Of a DNA stretch of 64,000 nt, positions 1-9,783 are shown piece after piece. This DNA comes from Oenanthe sinensis. Its lineage: Eukaryota > Streptophyta > Magnoliopsida > Apiales > Apiaceae. The number at the start of each line of letters is the position of its first letter. Position 1 is the stretch's first letter. The position numbers and the translations under genes are program-made. The notes beneath the pieces are model-generated. The model was given only the letters and a program-made list of their open reading frames with translations, did no database searches and was not told the origin of the DNA. The stretch covers positions 17,691,886-17,755,885 of the forward strand of contig CM053800.1 of the NCBI GenBank assembly GCA_028671895.1, in the 5' to 3' direction.

Positions 1-1088
1 CTTGAAGCTAGGAGAATTTCTAGGGAGAAAGAAACTCAAACAATGATTGAGAGAGAAAAGAAAAGAATTGAAGATCTAAGGAGAAGCACTGAGTTAGTAA
101 CAGAGGCAGTAGAAAAAGGAGACTTGGATGAGTTCATTGCTCAAACAAGAAAATTAAATGAAGATGCACAAAAGGCTGCCAAGGAAAGAAACTCAAATAC
201 AAAAGCTTTTCTTCAATTGGATATTGAAGCTCTTAAAGAAAAGAAGAAAGGGAAAGCAATAGTGATTGAAGAAGAGAAGAAGAAAGAGACTGAACCAGTA
301 AGTCAAAAGCTACTTCAAGGAGCCATCACTACAGGAATCTCAGATGCCTCAAGGAGAGAAAGGGAGAATGAAGAGATTGCTAGACAGATGGAAATGCAAT
401 GGCATTTGGAAGAAGAGCTACAGGCAGAGCAACCTTTGAGAAAAAGGAGAAAAGTTTCTATGGCCAAGAAAAGGTCAAGTTCTACTCAAGAAATAGTGGT
501 TCAGGAAAACCTCCAGGGTCAACAAGAAGAAATCAAGGAGGAGGTCACAATTGAAGGTTATGATTTGAAGGGAATACCAGTAATCAATGAAAAAGGATTA
601 ATTGGAGTAAGGACTCACCCTGCAACCTCTAACCATGAAGAATCAATGAGGTTGGAGTATGAAAATGGAGTGAAAACAATCTATTCATTGAAGGTGATAA
701 TGAAGCAAAGCTACAATGTTTTAAAGACTATTCTTCCTCTACTCAACAGAAAGTACAAACTCAACACAACAATTGCTCAGGAGATACAACAACAAATTTC
801 AAGGTTAAGAAGATCCAAGGCAGAAGCTGAACCTGATTCACCTCTAAAGCTATGGAAGTCCAGGTCAAAAAGGTGGTGTTGGAGCCAAAGTATGCTATGA
901 TTTTTACAGATATAGAGGGCAACACAAAGTTCTTTGATATCTGCAAATATCTGGACAAAATCACAGATGAAGAAATACACTACCTTATGAGGCAACTAGG
1001 AGAAACTGACAGGGATGAAGCAATATTGAGAAGTTCTTTCATGAGGCAACTAAAGGAAAATGCTGAGAAAAGGAGGAAGAGGAACTAA
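1..1088 (+). pseudogene. env-like ORF C-terminal part (element A)
   Basis: The reading frame is open from base 1. A Lys/Glu-rich, coiled-coil-like stretch is followed by a strong NLS-like basic cluster (RKRRK, then KKR) near 435-475 and a conserved C-terminal domain. The LEYENGV...LLNRKYKL segment at about 650-770 matches the same place in element F (62360-62480). A frameshift near 830-860 moves the frame to 852-1088, which ends in the FDICKYLDKIT...KENAEKRRKRN segment. That segment matches the C-termini of D and F. No signal peptide or membrane segment is visible. The function is unknown; I infer a nuclear protein rather than an envelope. The PPT lies about 160 bp after the stop. Confidence 0.75.
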
Positions 1089-1250
1089 ATTAAATTATGA
1101 AGATATTGAAGCTGCTTGCAGGAGTTATATATCAATCTGGTACTTCCAAAATTAATGTGCCAATTAAGTTTCTTGATTCTATCTAAATGTAATTTTTTTT
1201 AAGGGTTTTTGTTATCATCAAGTAGATTTATGCCTGTTAATAACACAGAC

Positions 1251-1266
1251 ACAAATAGGGGGAGAT
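1251..1266 (+). other. Polypurine tract (element A)
   Basis: The purine-rich run ACAAATAGGGGGAGAT abuts the LTR start TGTTAGGAAT. This is where plus-strand DNA synthesis would be primed. The same sequence type borders the 3' LTR of every element in the window. Confidence 0.85.
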
Positions 1267-2021
1267 TGTTAGGAATCTACATGTGATTTGATGATAACAT
1301 TAATCTTAGAATCATAGAAATTTTATTTGTTGTAACTGATCAATTGATATGAAAGTTATAAATATCAATTGATCAGGAAACCATTTATCAGTTGAAGTGT
1401 TTATATGAATCAACTGATAATTTGGATTGTAGCATAGGTGTACTTAGTCTATTTCAATCGATAAGGTGTAAATCAATTGATATTTTGTTCATCAATTGAT
1501 GTTAGAGTCGATTGATATGGATCATCAATTGACGTGTAAATTAAATTGTTAAATTGTAATTATGTGAAGACAGGAAATTGCACAAGTGAAGGATGATCAA
1601 TTGATATTGAAGCATCGATGGATGGAGGATCAATCGAAGAAGCCAAGCCAAGGATTGAAGACCATCAACTGATGTGAAGACCCATCGACTGATATATCGA
1701 TTGATAACATCTATCAATCGATAAGACATCTTTTATCAATCGATGGATATAAAGATCAATCGAAGAAGTACATCAGTTGATGGATTAAAGAATGGATCAA
1801 TTGATATGCCTGACAGCAAATTATCAATTGAGTGTGACAACACATAAAGAATATCTGTTGAAGATCCAGAGAACAAAAGCGCACCTATGGAAGACAGTCT
1901 AGAGTAACTGTGAAGACTCAATCAGAAGCTGTCTTTCAAACCTTTTTGTAAAATAGAAAAAGGTAAAAGGAAGGCAGGTAGAAACAATCCTAGAATAGGA
2001 ATTGTAAAAGAACACTTGTGG

Positions 2022-2028
2022 TATATAA
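2022..2028 (+). promoter_or_regulatory. TATA box of the family A LTR
   Basis: TATATAA lies about 750 bp into the LTR and is followed by the R region. The equivalent sequence is present in A2 (minus strand, near 16431-16438). Confidence 0.6.
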
Positions 2029-2188
2029 ACAAGTGTAGTAGCATTATTAGAAAACATACAAGTTAGACATATTTCTTAATCAACTGTTCAAGCTTGAGAG
2101 CACATGTGTAAGAACAGTTGATTTGTTTTCTAATCTTGCAAACGCAGCTAGGTTTCTTTTAACCTAGGAGCATTGAGCAAAAATATAC

Positions 2189-2214
2189 ATTGATGGAAAA
2201 ACCAATCCATCAAT
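2189..2214 (+). other. R-region hairpin, family A
   Basis: ATTGATGGA and TCCATCAAT form a perfect 9-bp stem around the loop AAAACCAA. In A2 (16238-16263) and the D LTRs (17274-17298 and 36349-36373) the loop is nearly identical but the stem differs, with compensating changes on both arms. This points to a conserved RNA fold. Confidence 0.6.
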
Positions 2215-2380
2215 AATTTTAAATCTCTTTGTTCAGTTTTATTTTTCAGCATTAATTTGTTCGAACTTATTATCTTATTCTATCAAACATCAAGAACAAA
2301 TATTAGAACACACAAAAAGTTTTAATATTTTTATTCAACCCCCCCTTCTACAAATATTGACATTGTTCTAAGGAATAACA

Positions 2381-3165
2381 ATTTTAACAAATGAAAGTAT
2401 TTTATTTGATCAAAATACGATAAAGTTGTGTCCTAGATCAAAATAAATACATATAGCCATTAGGAGAAATAAATCGACTCCTAAGTTGAATTTTTGACTT
2501 GAATAAAATACTTTACTGGTATTCTCATATATAAAATATAGTTGAGGGCTTGTGGGAACATACTAGTGTATTTAAACTATTTTTCTCCGAATAAAAGATA
2601 AAATGGAATACCGATAGAAAATTATATTTTAAATATGAGGCAAAGGTAAAAATTACACAAATAATATTTTCATCGAGATAAATGATTTTTCATTCTGGAA
2701 GTTCTTTAGTTAACACCTAATCTCAATAAACAATATTATCAAGAAAAAGATTTTAATTGTATATTGTTAATAACACGTGATTTAAATTGTATTTCAGCCT
2801 TAAAGGATTGATCCAATGGCTACGAAACAGATTATTATATAATTAGGGTTTCTTTGGGATTGCTGTTAAAAACTGTTGTACTGTGAGAAAAAGTGCTGTT
2901 AGAAAAAGTGTTGTCAGAAAAATCAGATGATTGTGAAAGGATGTTGTTCTTTTCATATTTACTAATCTTTTTAGTGTTTTAATGTTTGTCTAATATTATT
3001 AAATTTAAATAGATTTTAAGAAGTAATTAAATCACTTAGTAACCTCCAATAGGATTATTCGAGTGATCCTTTCGAGAGTTCAATGTTAATTTCTACAAGT
3101 GGTTATTTTCCTAAAACTTCTATTTTAATAGAGCAGAAAGTACAAAAAAGAAATATCATGTTATG
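2381..3165. other. Non-coding DNA between elements A and B
   Basis: AT-rich DNA with no credible ORF. An imperfect direct repeat of an AGAAAAAGTG-type unit lies near 2861-2930 and may be one end of a small DNA element, but I cannot define its borders. The last five bases (3161-3165, TTATG) are the left target duplication of element B. Confidence 0.6.
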
Positions 3166-3618
3166 TGTTAGGAATATATTCATTTGATGATGTATAAAAT
3201 ACTAGAACAGAGTCTAGCATAGTCTGTTTGTAATAAGTCTTTCTAGTCTCTGAAATGTTATAATCAGAGTGTAGATAGTCAACATTCTTGTCACTTGTAC
3301 TTAGAAGATTTTCTATAGAAAATGAAACCAATGTCTGGATGAAGATCAGATTCTGGAAGGTGATCAGGATCTATAGACTATCGGAGTCTATAGTCTGTCA
3401 GAGTCTATAGTCTATCAGAGTCTATAACATGTCACTGTTTGAAGATTTCAGAGTCTATAAAGTTAAAGCTGAATTTGGAAGATGTTCACAAGAATGGAAA
3501 GTATTTGAAGATAAAGACAATTATATTGCATATCTTTGTTATCTTGAGTTGATTTTAATCAGGCAGAAAAATTACAAAAGTATTCAACCCCCCTTCTACT
3601 TGTGTAACAAGGAAAACA
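3166..3618 (+). repeat. 5' LTR of element B, internally deleted
   Basis: It begins TGTTAGGAATATATT and ends AAAACA just before the PBS. At 453 bp it is 285 bp shorter than its partner. The missing piece corresponds to about 15237-15520 of the 3' LTR and includes the TATA box (15344-15350) and most of R. This copy should therefore have no promoter of its own. U3 retains a cluster of GAGTCTATAGACT-type repeats at about 3365-3430. Confidence 0.88.
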
Positions 3619-3620
3619 AT

Positions 3621-3632
3621 TGGTATCAGAGC
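3621..3632 (+). other. Primer-binding site (initiator tRNA-Met), element B
   Basis: TGGTATCAGAGC lies two bases after the LTR end. It is complementary to the 3' end of plant initiator tRNA-Met, the usual primer of copia elements. Confidence 0.9.
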
Positions 3633-3655
3633 CTAACGTTTAAAATCGATCAAAG

Positions 3656-5950
3656 ATGTCTAGAAACAAAGATGACAATTCTAAGATTCCTATGTTTAAG
3701 AGAAACTAATACACCCACTAGAAGGTTAAGATGCTGCACCATCTGGATGCTACAGACCCTGAATATCTTGACAAGATTTATGATGGACCATATGTGCCCT
3801 CAAGGCTTATTTCTCAAATCATTGAAGAAGGTAAAATAGTTAAAGAGTACCTTGTTGAAAAACCAAAAGCTGAGTGGTCAAAGGAGGACAATGAGAATGT
3901 CCTTAAGGAGGCAAAAGTCAAAAACATTCTCTTTAACAGTTTGGAGATTCTGTTCTTACAAACTGTGTTATATCATGCAAAACTACTAAGGAGATGTGGA
4001 CAAAACTTGAAGTGCACTGTGAAGGGACTAAAGATGTCAAGAAGAATGCTAGGTCTCTACTAATTCAGGAGTATGAATATTTTGAGGCAAAATCTGGGGA
4101 ATCTATTACTGAGATGTATGATAGGTTCACAAAACTCCTGAATAAGATGGCTATACTTGGTAAGGTTTGTGATTCTGAAGATGAAAACACCAAGTTTCTG
4201 AGAGCCCTTCCTAAAGAGTGGGATAACAAAACAACAATCATAAGGGAAGCTAAAGAATTGGATGAAATAACTCTAGAAGAATTGTATGGCAGACTCAAGA
4301 CATATGATTTAGAGATGCAACAGAGAAAGAATAAAAAGTCTATGAAATAAAAATCTGTGGCACTCTTACTAGAGTCTGAGAAAGAACAACAGGAAGAACT
4401 CACAGAAGCAAGAATCAAGGATTCAAGGAAGAAGGGCAAAAATGATGTTGAGTCGGAGTCTACTAACACAACCTCTGATTCAGATGAAGAGATTGATCTG
4501 AGTCAAATGATGGCTATGTTTGCTAAGAATTTCAAAAGAATGAAATTGAACAAAAGAACTGATAAATTTAGCAAGAGGCCATCATTCAAGAAAGAAGATG
4601 AAAAGATTGAGAAGGGCAAAACCACAATTATCAAGCTTGACAAGGCAAAGGTTAAATGTTTCAACTGTGGAATATTGGGGAACTTTGCTAGTGAATGCAG
4701 AAAAGCAAAAAGTTAAGGCAAAGGGAAAGCACTTCTCTCAACAGGAAATGATTGGGCAGATTCAAGTTCAGAGGATGAAATTGATTATGAAAATCTAGCA
4801 TTGATGATTTTCTCCTCAAGAAAATCAGAATCTCCCAAAGAACCTTCATCTCCTAAGACTCAGGTATCAATCTTTTCTCCTCAATCCGTACTTAATTTAG
4901 ACTCTGATAGTATAAAATTTTTGCAAAGTGAGATTAAGAATATAATGACAAACTGTAGGTCTCTCACTAATGAAAATGATATGTTAAGAGAACAAAATTT
5001 AATCTTGACAAGTAGGAATAACCATTTAGAGTATGAGTTAGTGTTAATGGAATAATACAAAAAGGATTCTGAGAAATTTAGGCACAACTACACTGAAGTC
5101 TTGAAAGCCTATGACTTCGTTAAGAAAGAACTAGCGGAAGAAAGGCTTAAGTTCAGAGTATGGAGTGACTCTGGTAGAAAAGTTTAGGAAATTCTCAACA
5201 ACCAAAATGTGTGTCAAACTGCTGGTCTAGGCTATGACAAGAGTCAAATCAAAAGACCTATTGTTGAGAATGATAACAATGAAGAAGCTAGCCAAATTAA
5301 TAAGACTAAGGAAAAAAAATACCTTTATTCCTGTTAAGTTTGTGACTCCTGAAGAAAAGACTGATTTACTTAAAGAAACCACAAACTCTTATATCAATGG
5401 TCTCCCTGTTGTTGATAAAAAGACAGATGAAACAGGAGCAAAGAAGTCTAAGAAAAACATTAACATTGGGTACATGTCTAAGTCTAAGTTAAAGGAAAGG
5501 CTAGAGAACTTATCAGAGTCTACCAAAACTAGGAGAAATAGGAATGGTAAGGAAGGCATTAATAAGGCCAATAATTATCAAAAGGATCCTAATGCTCCTA
5601 GAAAGAAGTGTTACAGATGTGGCAACCATAACCATTTAGCTCTAGATTGTAAAACAAAAATTGAGAAGAAATCTGAGTCTAGTCCTTCACAGACTCTAAA
5701 AGGTCACTACATTCCACAAAAGCCTTGTTATCACTATGGTAGCATATTTCATTCTATTTATATGTGTAGGGACTATCATGATTTGTATAACAATTTTTAT
5801 GAGCTAAAATCTTCAATTGATAAAAGTTGGTATAACACTGTCAAGGCTCCACGAAATTCTAAAGCATCAAAGGAGACAGGTAAAATAAAAGTAAAAAATA
5901 CTAAGCATGTTTCACCCAAAGTTAGTAGAAAAGGATCCAAAATTGTTTGG
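3656..5950 (+). pseudogene. gag: gag (element B), broken
   Basis: The ATG at 3656 starts the Sirevirus gag N-terminus (IP-FKR and KVKML stretches), interrupted by stops at about 3707 and 3719. A frameshift near 4000-4060 follows. The core then runs to 5055 with the IQEYEYFEAK...LRALPKEW...ELYGRLKTYDLE segments and stops at 4348 and 4714. Zinc knuckle 1 at 4657-4698 has lost its His (CX2CX4NX4C). The tail goes on past a stop at 5053 and shifts frame near 5310 in an A-run. Zinc knuckle 2 at 5609-5650 is intact (CX2CX4HX4C). The frame ends in the conserved WVPK motif at the gag-pro junction. GAGTCT-type motifs appear in the tail. Confidence 0.85.
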
Positions 5951-5988
5951 GTCCCCAAAACATCTAACTTGTTGCTATATGTATGCAG
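5951..5988 (+). other. Intron-like gag-pro junction segment (38 nt), element B
   Basis: This GT...AG segment follows a Trp codon and precedes a Gly codon. It contains a CTAAC branch-point-like sequence and ends TATGCAG before GG. Its length is 2 modulo 3, so leaving it out joins the gag frame to the protease frame. In the protease frame it contains a TAA. Equivalent segments occur in C, D, E1 and F. It is shorter than usual plant introns. Confidence 0.55.
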
Positions 5989-8900
5989 GGAACCAAGGTA
6001 ATGAGAGTAACCCTAATCCTGGACAGTGGCTGCTCAGGACACATGACTAGAAGGAAATCCCTGCTTACAGACTTTGTGGATATGGCTGACCCAGAAGTAT
6101 CCTTTGGAGATGGCAACAAAGGACAAACACTGGGATATGGCAAGATTATACTTGAGAATGTCATCATTGATGAAGTAGCTCTAGTTGATGGCTTCAAACA
6201 CAACTTAATTAGCATAAGTCAACTTGGAGATAAAGGTTACCATACTGGTTTTGACAACAAAGAGTGTCTTGTGACTCATAAAGAAACATGCATTCTGGTT
6301 TTCAAAGGGCACATACATGGTAACATATATGAAGCCAACTTCGAGCATTACATTCAAAATGAAGTCACAAGTCTATATAGCATGGCCTCAACTGAAGAAA
6401 GCTTGAAATGACACAAGAAAATGTCACACATCAACTTCAAAACACTCAACAAGTTAGTGAAATAGAATCTTGTGAGAGGACTACCACATGTTGACTTTGT
6501 GCAAGATGAACTTTGTGAAGTATGTCAGCTTGGAAATCAAAGGAAAACATCCTTCAAGAGAAAGAAAATAAACACCATTTCTGAACCCTTTTATCTATTA
6601 CATTTTGATTTATTTGGTTCAGTAAATGTGATGTCAATTAATAAAAAAAATATGCTCTTGTCATTGTAGATGATTTCACAAGATTCACATGGGTTTTCTT
6701 TCTGCATTCAAATGATGAAGCTCCACAACACATAATAGACCATATCACTTTTCTGGAAATAAGATCAAAGAAGACGGTTAGAGTTCTAAGGAGTGACAGT
6801 GGTACTGAATTCAAGAATTCAATTATGGAGGAATACTTTGCATAAAAGGGAATCACTCAACAATTTTCTGCACCAGGAACACCCTAACAAAATGGAGTTG
6901 TGGAGAGAGAATAGAACACTCATAGAAGTTGCTAGAACAATGTTGGCAGAGTCTAAACTACTAGTATATTTTTGGGCTGAGGTAGTCAGTACCGCATGTT
7001 TCACTCAAAACTGTACATTGATTAATATGTATGGAAAGACTCCCTATGAAATGGTGAAGAACAAGAGGCCAAGTGTGAAACACTTTCACATATTTGGATA
7101 CAAATGCTATGTACTAAAAGTATACCCTGAAAATCTAAGCAAATTTGAAGCAAAGGCTGATGAAGCTATCTTCCTTAGATATGCACCAAACACAAAGGCA
7201 TTCAGAATTTTTAATCTCGGAACCAGAATTGTTATGGAATCTATTCATGTTGCATTTGATGACAAAAAGATTACAGGATTGCAGGATGAATCAGAGTCTA
7301 CAACACTGGAATTTGAGAATCTTAAAAGTTCTGAGATAGATGAGGGTGATGAGGATGAAGAGTCTCAAATCACTTCTAAAAACAACACAGGAACCTGCAC
7401 ACTCTGAGGGGGAGCCAGGAAATTCAACTCCAATCAACTCAGAATCTAACAGTTCGGGGTCTACCCAGACAGAGTCTAGACAGACAGAATCAAAATTTTC
7501 AGAGTCTAACTCATCAGGGTCTGGACTAGGCAACGTTGAATCTTTTTCAGAGTCCAGTAATTCAGGGAGAGTCTCTTTATTTGAAATTCACTCATATACA
7601 GGAAATTCTACTGATTTAGGGGGAGCTTCAAGTTCAATAACCAATCTTCCATAAGCTAAAAAATGGGAAAGGGATCACTCTCCTAACTTGATAATTGGTG
7701 AGCCTGAGAGTGGTGTACAAACTAGAACAACCACTCAAAATCAATGTCTTTATAGGTATTTTCTCTCAAAGAATGAATCCAAGAAAATTGAGGAAGCTTT
7801 GCAAGACCCTGATTGGATAATTGCAATGCAAGAGCAATTGAATGAATTTGAGATAAATAAAGTGTGGAAATTTATACCAAGACCAAGAAATAGATCAATT
7901 ATTGGTACAAAATGGGTGTTCAGAAACAAACTTGATGAGAATTGAACTGTGATTAGGAACAAAGCAAGGCTAGTGGCAAAAGGATACTCTAAGGAGGAAT
8001 GAATTGATAATGATGAAACTTTTGCACCAATAACAAGATTGGAGGCTATCAAAATGTTTCTTGCATTTGCAGCCCATTCAAAATTTAAGGTGTATCAGAT
8101 AAATGTAAAAAGTGCCTTCTTAAATGGAAAATTGGAAGAAGAAGTCTATGTAGATCAACCACCAGGATTTGTTGATCCAAAGTTTCCTTATCATGTTTAC
8201 AGGTTAGACAATGCACTATATGGATTGAAGCAAGCACCTAGAGCATGGTATGAAACTCTATCAAAATTTCTTCTTGAAAATGGATTCATTAGAGGTACCA
8301 TTGACAAAACTCTTTTTATTAGAAAACATAAAGATGATATTTTTCTTATCAAAATTTATGTTGATGATATTATATTTGGTTCTACTAATGAAAAACTCTG
8401 AGACAAGTTTAGCAAATTAATGCTGTCAATTTACGAAATGAGCATGATGGGAGAGTTAAACTTTTTTTTGGGACTTCAAGTCAAACAGAATGATAATGGA
8501 ATTTTCATCAATCAATCAAAGTATGTGAAAGAATTATTGAAAAAGTTTGATATGCAAGACTGTGCCACTGCGAAAACTCCCATGTCAACAACCACTAAGC
8601 TAGACTCTGACCCAAAGGGTAAGAAAGTTGACAACAATAGCTATAGAGGTATGATTAGCTCATTGTTATATTTAACTGCTAGTAAACTAGATATAATGTT
8701 TGCAACATGCCTGTGTGCTAGATTTCAAGCTGACCCTAGAGAATCACATTTGATAGTTGTGAAAAGGATTTTCAGATATCTCAAGGGTGCACAGACTCTG
8801 GGACTTTGGTATCCTAGAGAGTCTGATTTTTCACTAATTGGCTATTCAGACTCTAATTATGCAGGATGCAAAGTGGACAGAAAAAGCACAACAGGTCAAT

Positions 8901-9298
8901 GCCAATTTCTTGACAATAAGTTAATTTCTTGGTTTAGCAAGAAATAACAGAATGTATCAACCTCAACAGTTGAGGCTAAATACATAGCAGCTGAAAGTTA
9001 TTGTGCCCAAATTCTGTGGATGAAAAATCAGTTACTTGATTATGGACTAACATTCTCAAATATTCCTATGTTTTGTGATAACACTAGTGCTATCAAAATT
9101 GCAGAGAATCCAATCCAACATTCTAGAACAAAGCACATTGATGTCAGGTATCATTTTATTAGAAAACATATTAAAAATGGTACTGTGACACTTGACTATG
9201 TTCCGACTAACAGACAGATTGCAGACATTTAAATAAAATTACTTGATGAGTCTAACTTTCTCAGACTCGTAGGTGAATTAGGTATGTTAAACATGTAA
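5989..9298 (+). pseudogene. pol: pol (element B), broken: PR-IN-RT-RH
   Basis: Protease active-site Asp is at 6022-6024 (DSGCS). The integrase zinc domain has lost a Trp codon to TGA at 6409. Integrase catalytic residues are Asp 6607-6609, Asp 6794-6796 and Glu 6903-6905, with stops and frameshifts near 6650 and 6910. A Ser/Glu-rich hinge (about 7280-7650) holds the GAGTCT motif and GGGGGAG tracts. RT and RNase H lie in one frame from 7688, with stops at about 7943, 8000, 8399, 8945 and 9230. YVDD is at 8357-8368. The RNase H AEAEY-type motif has an E-to-K change near 8975. The frame ends at TAA 9296. Confidence 0.87.
7406..7414 (+). other. Central PPT-like tract (element B)
   Basis: GAGGGGGAG lies in the hinge between integrase and RT and resembles the PPT at the 3' LTR. 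A second copy, AGGGGGAG, lies at 7618-7625. All five elements with this region have such a tract. Confidence 0.4.
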
Positions 9299-9401
9299 GT
9301 GATCAATTATAATAAGAAGCAAGGTATGTAATTTAATTATAGTCCCTGTTTTATCAAACTATGATTTGTTATTGCAAAAGTTTTTAGGTACTTTATCTTG
9401 A

Positions 9402-9496
9402 CAGAGTCTAACTCCTGGACTCTGACGAGTCTGTAGACTCTGACGAGTCTGTAGACTCTGACGAGTCCGTAGACTCTGAGAGTCTATAGACTCTGA
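9402..9496 (+). repeat. Tandem GAGTCT/AGACTC array between pol and env-like ORF (element B)
   Basis: About three copies of an 18-bp unit (GTAGACTCTGACGAGTCT) are flanked by partial units. Each unit carries the family B motif in both orientations. It occupies the non-coding interval between pol (ends 9298) and the env-like ATG (9784). Elements D, E1 and F have clusters of their own motif in the same interval. Confidence 0.8.
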
Positions 9497-9783
9497 AAAT
9501 AATAGTGCCTAGATCTGAAACGATTAACATTCGCGCCTGTAAACTCTAATTACGTTTAAACTGTTCAAATGACTTGAAATAGGCGGTAATAGTTACTTTG
9601 ACTGGAGATAGGCTGTAGACTTGTGTGTATTGTATGTAACTTAAACAAAATAGAAAATTCTCATACATATTACTCACTTGGTTATTGCGAATTATTTTCT
9701 AAGGCAGAAATACTCACAGAGCTTTTCACGAACCCTAACTAAATTTCTCAAGAATTTTTGTCACTTTCAACTTAATAATTTTA

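Larger units (their letters stand above)
1..2380 (+). mobile_element. Sirevirus element A, 3' end only
   Basis: This is the 3' terminal part of a Ty1/copia Sirevirus-type retrotransposon entering from the left edge. It holds, in order, the C-terminal part of an env-like ORF, a polypurine tract and a full 3' LTR. Its gag and pol lie outside the window. The same LTR family recurs in inverse orientation at 16070-17180. The U3 motif is the ATCAATTGAT/ATCAACTGAT/ATCGAT type. The 5-bp target duplication cannot be checked because the 5' end is absent. Confidence 0.88.
1267..2380 (+). repeat. 3' LTR of element A (family A, 1114 bp)
   Basis: It begins TGTTAGGAATC and ends AAGGAATAACA. U3 (about 1330-1820) contains about twenty near-palindromic motifs of the ATCAATTGAT, ATCAACTGAT and ATCAATCGAT types. 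A TATA box lies at 2022-2028. A 9-bp-stem hairpin in the putative R/U5 lies at 2189-2214. A C-run followed by TTCTAC near 2338-2350 precedes the end, as in the other LTRs of this group. Confidence 0.88.

Noticed and set aside
3621..3632. tRNA gene at the TGGTATCAGAGC sites
   Set aside because: Only the primer-complementary 12 bases are present, next to LTR ends; there is no tRNA body.
4065..4469. Open frames antisense to gag and env-like ORFs (e.g. 4065-4469 minus, 21916-22227 minus, 60545-61081 minus)
   Set aside because: They lie opposite coding sequence with clear family matches, have low-complexity Ser/Phe/Leu composition and no conserved motifs.
9402..9496. CRISPR array in the regular repeats (also 19220-19560)
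   Set aside because: The context is a plant retrotransposon; there are no unique spacers of even length or cas genes, and the repeats are variants of one short motif.
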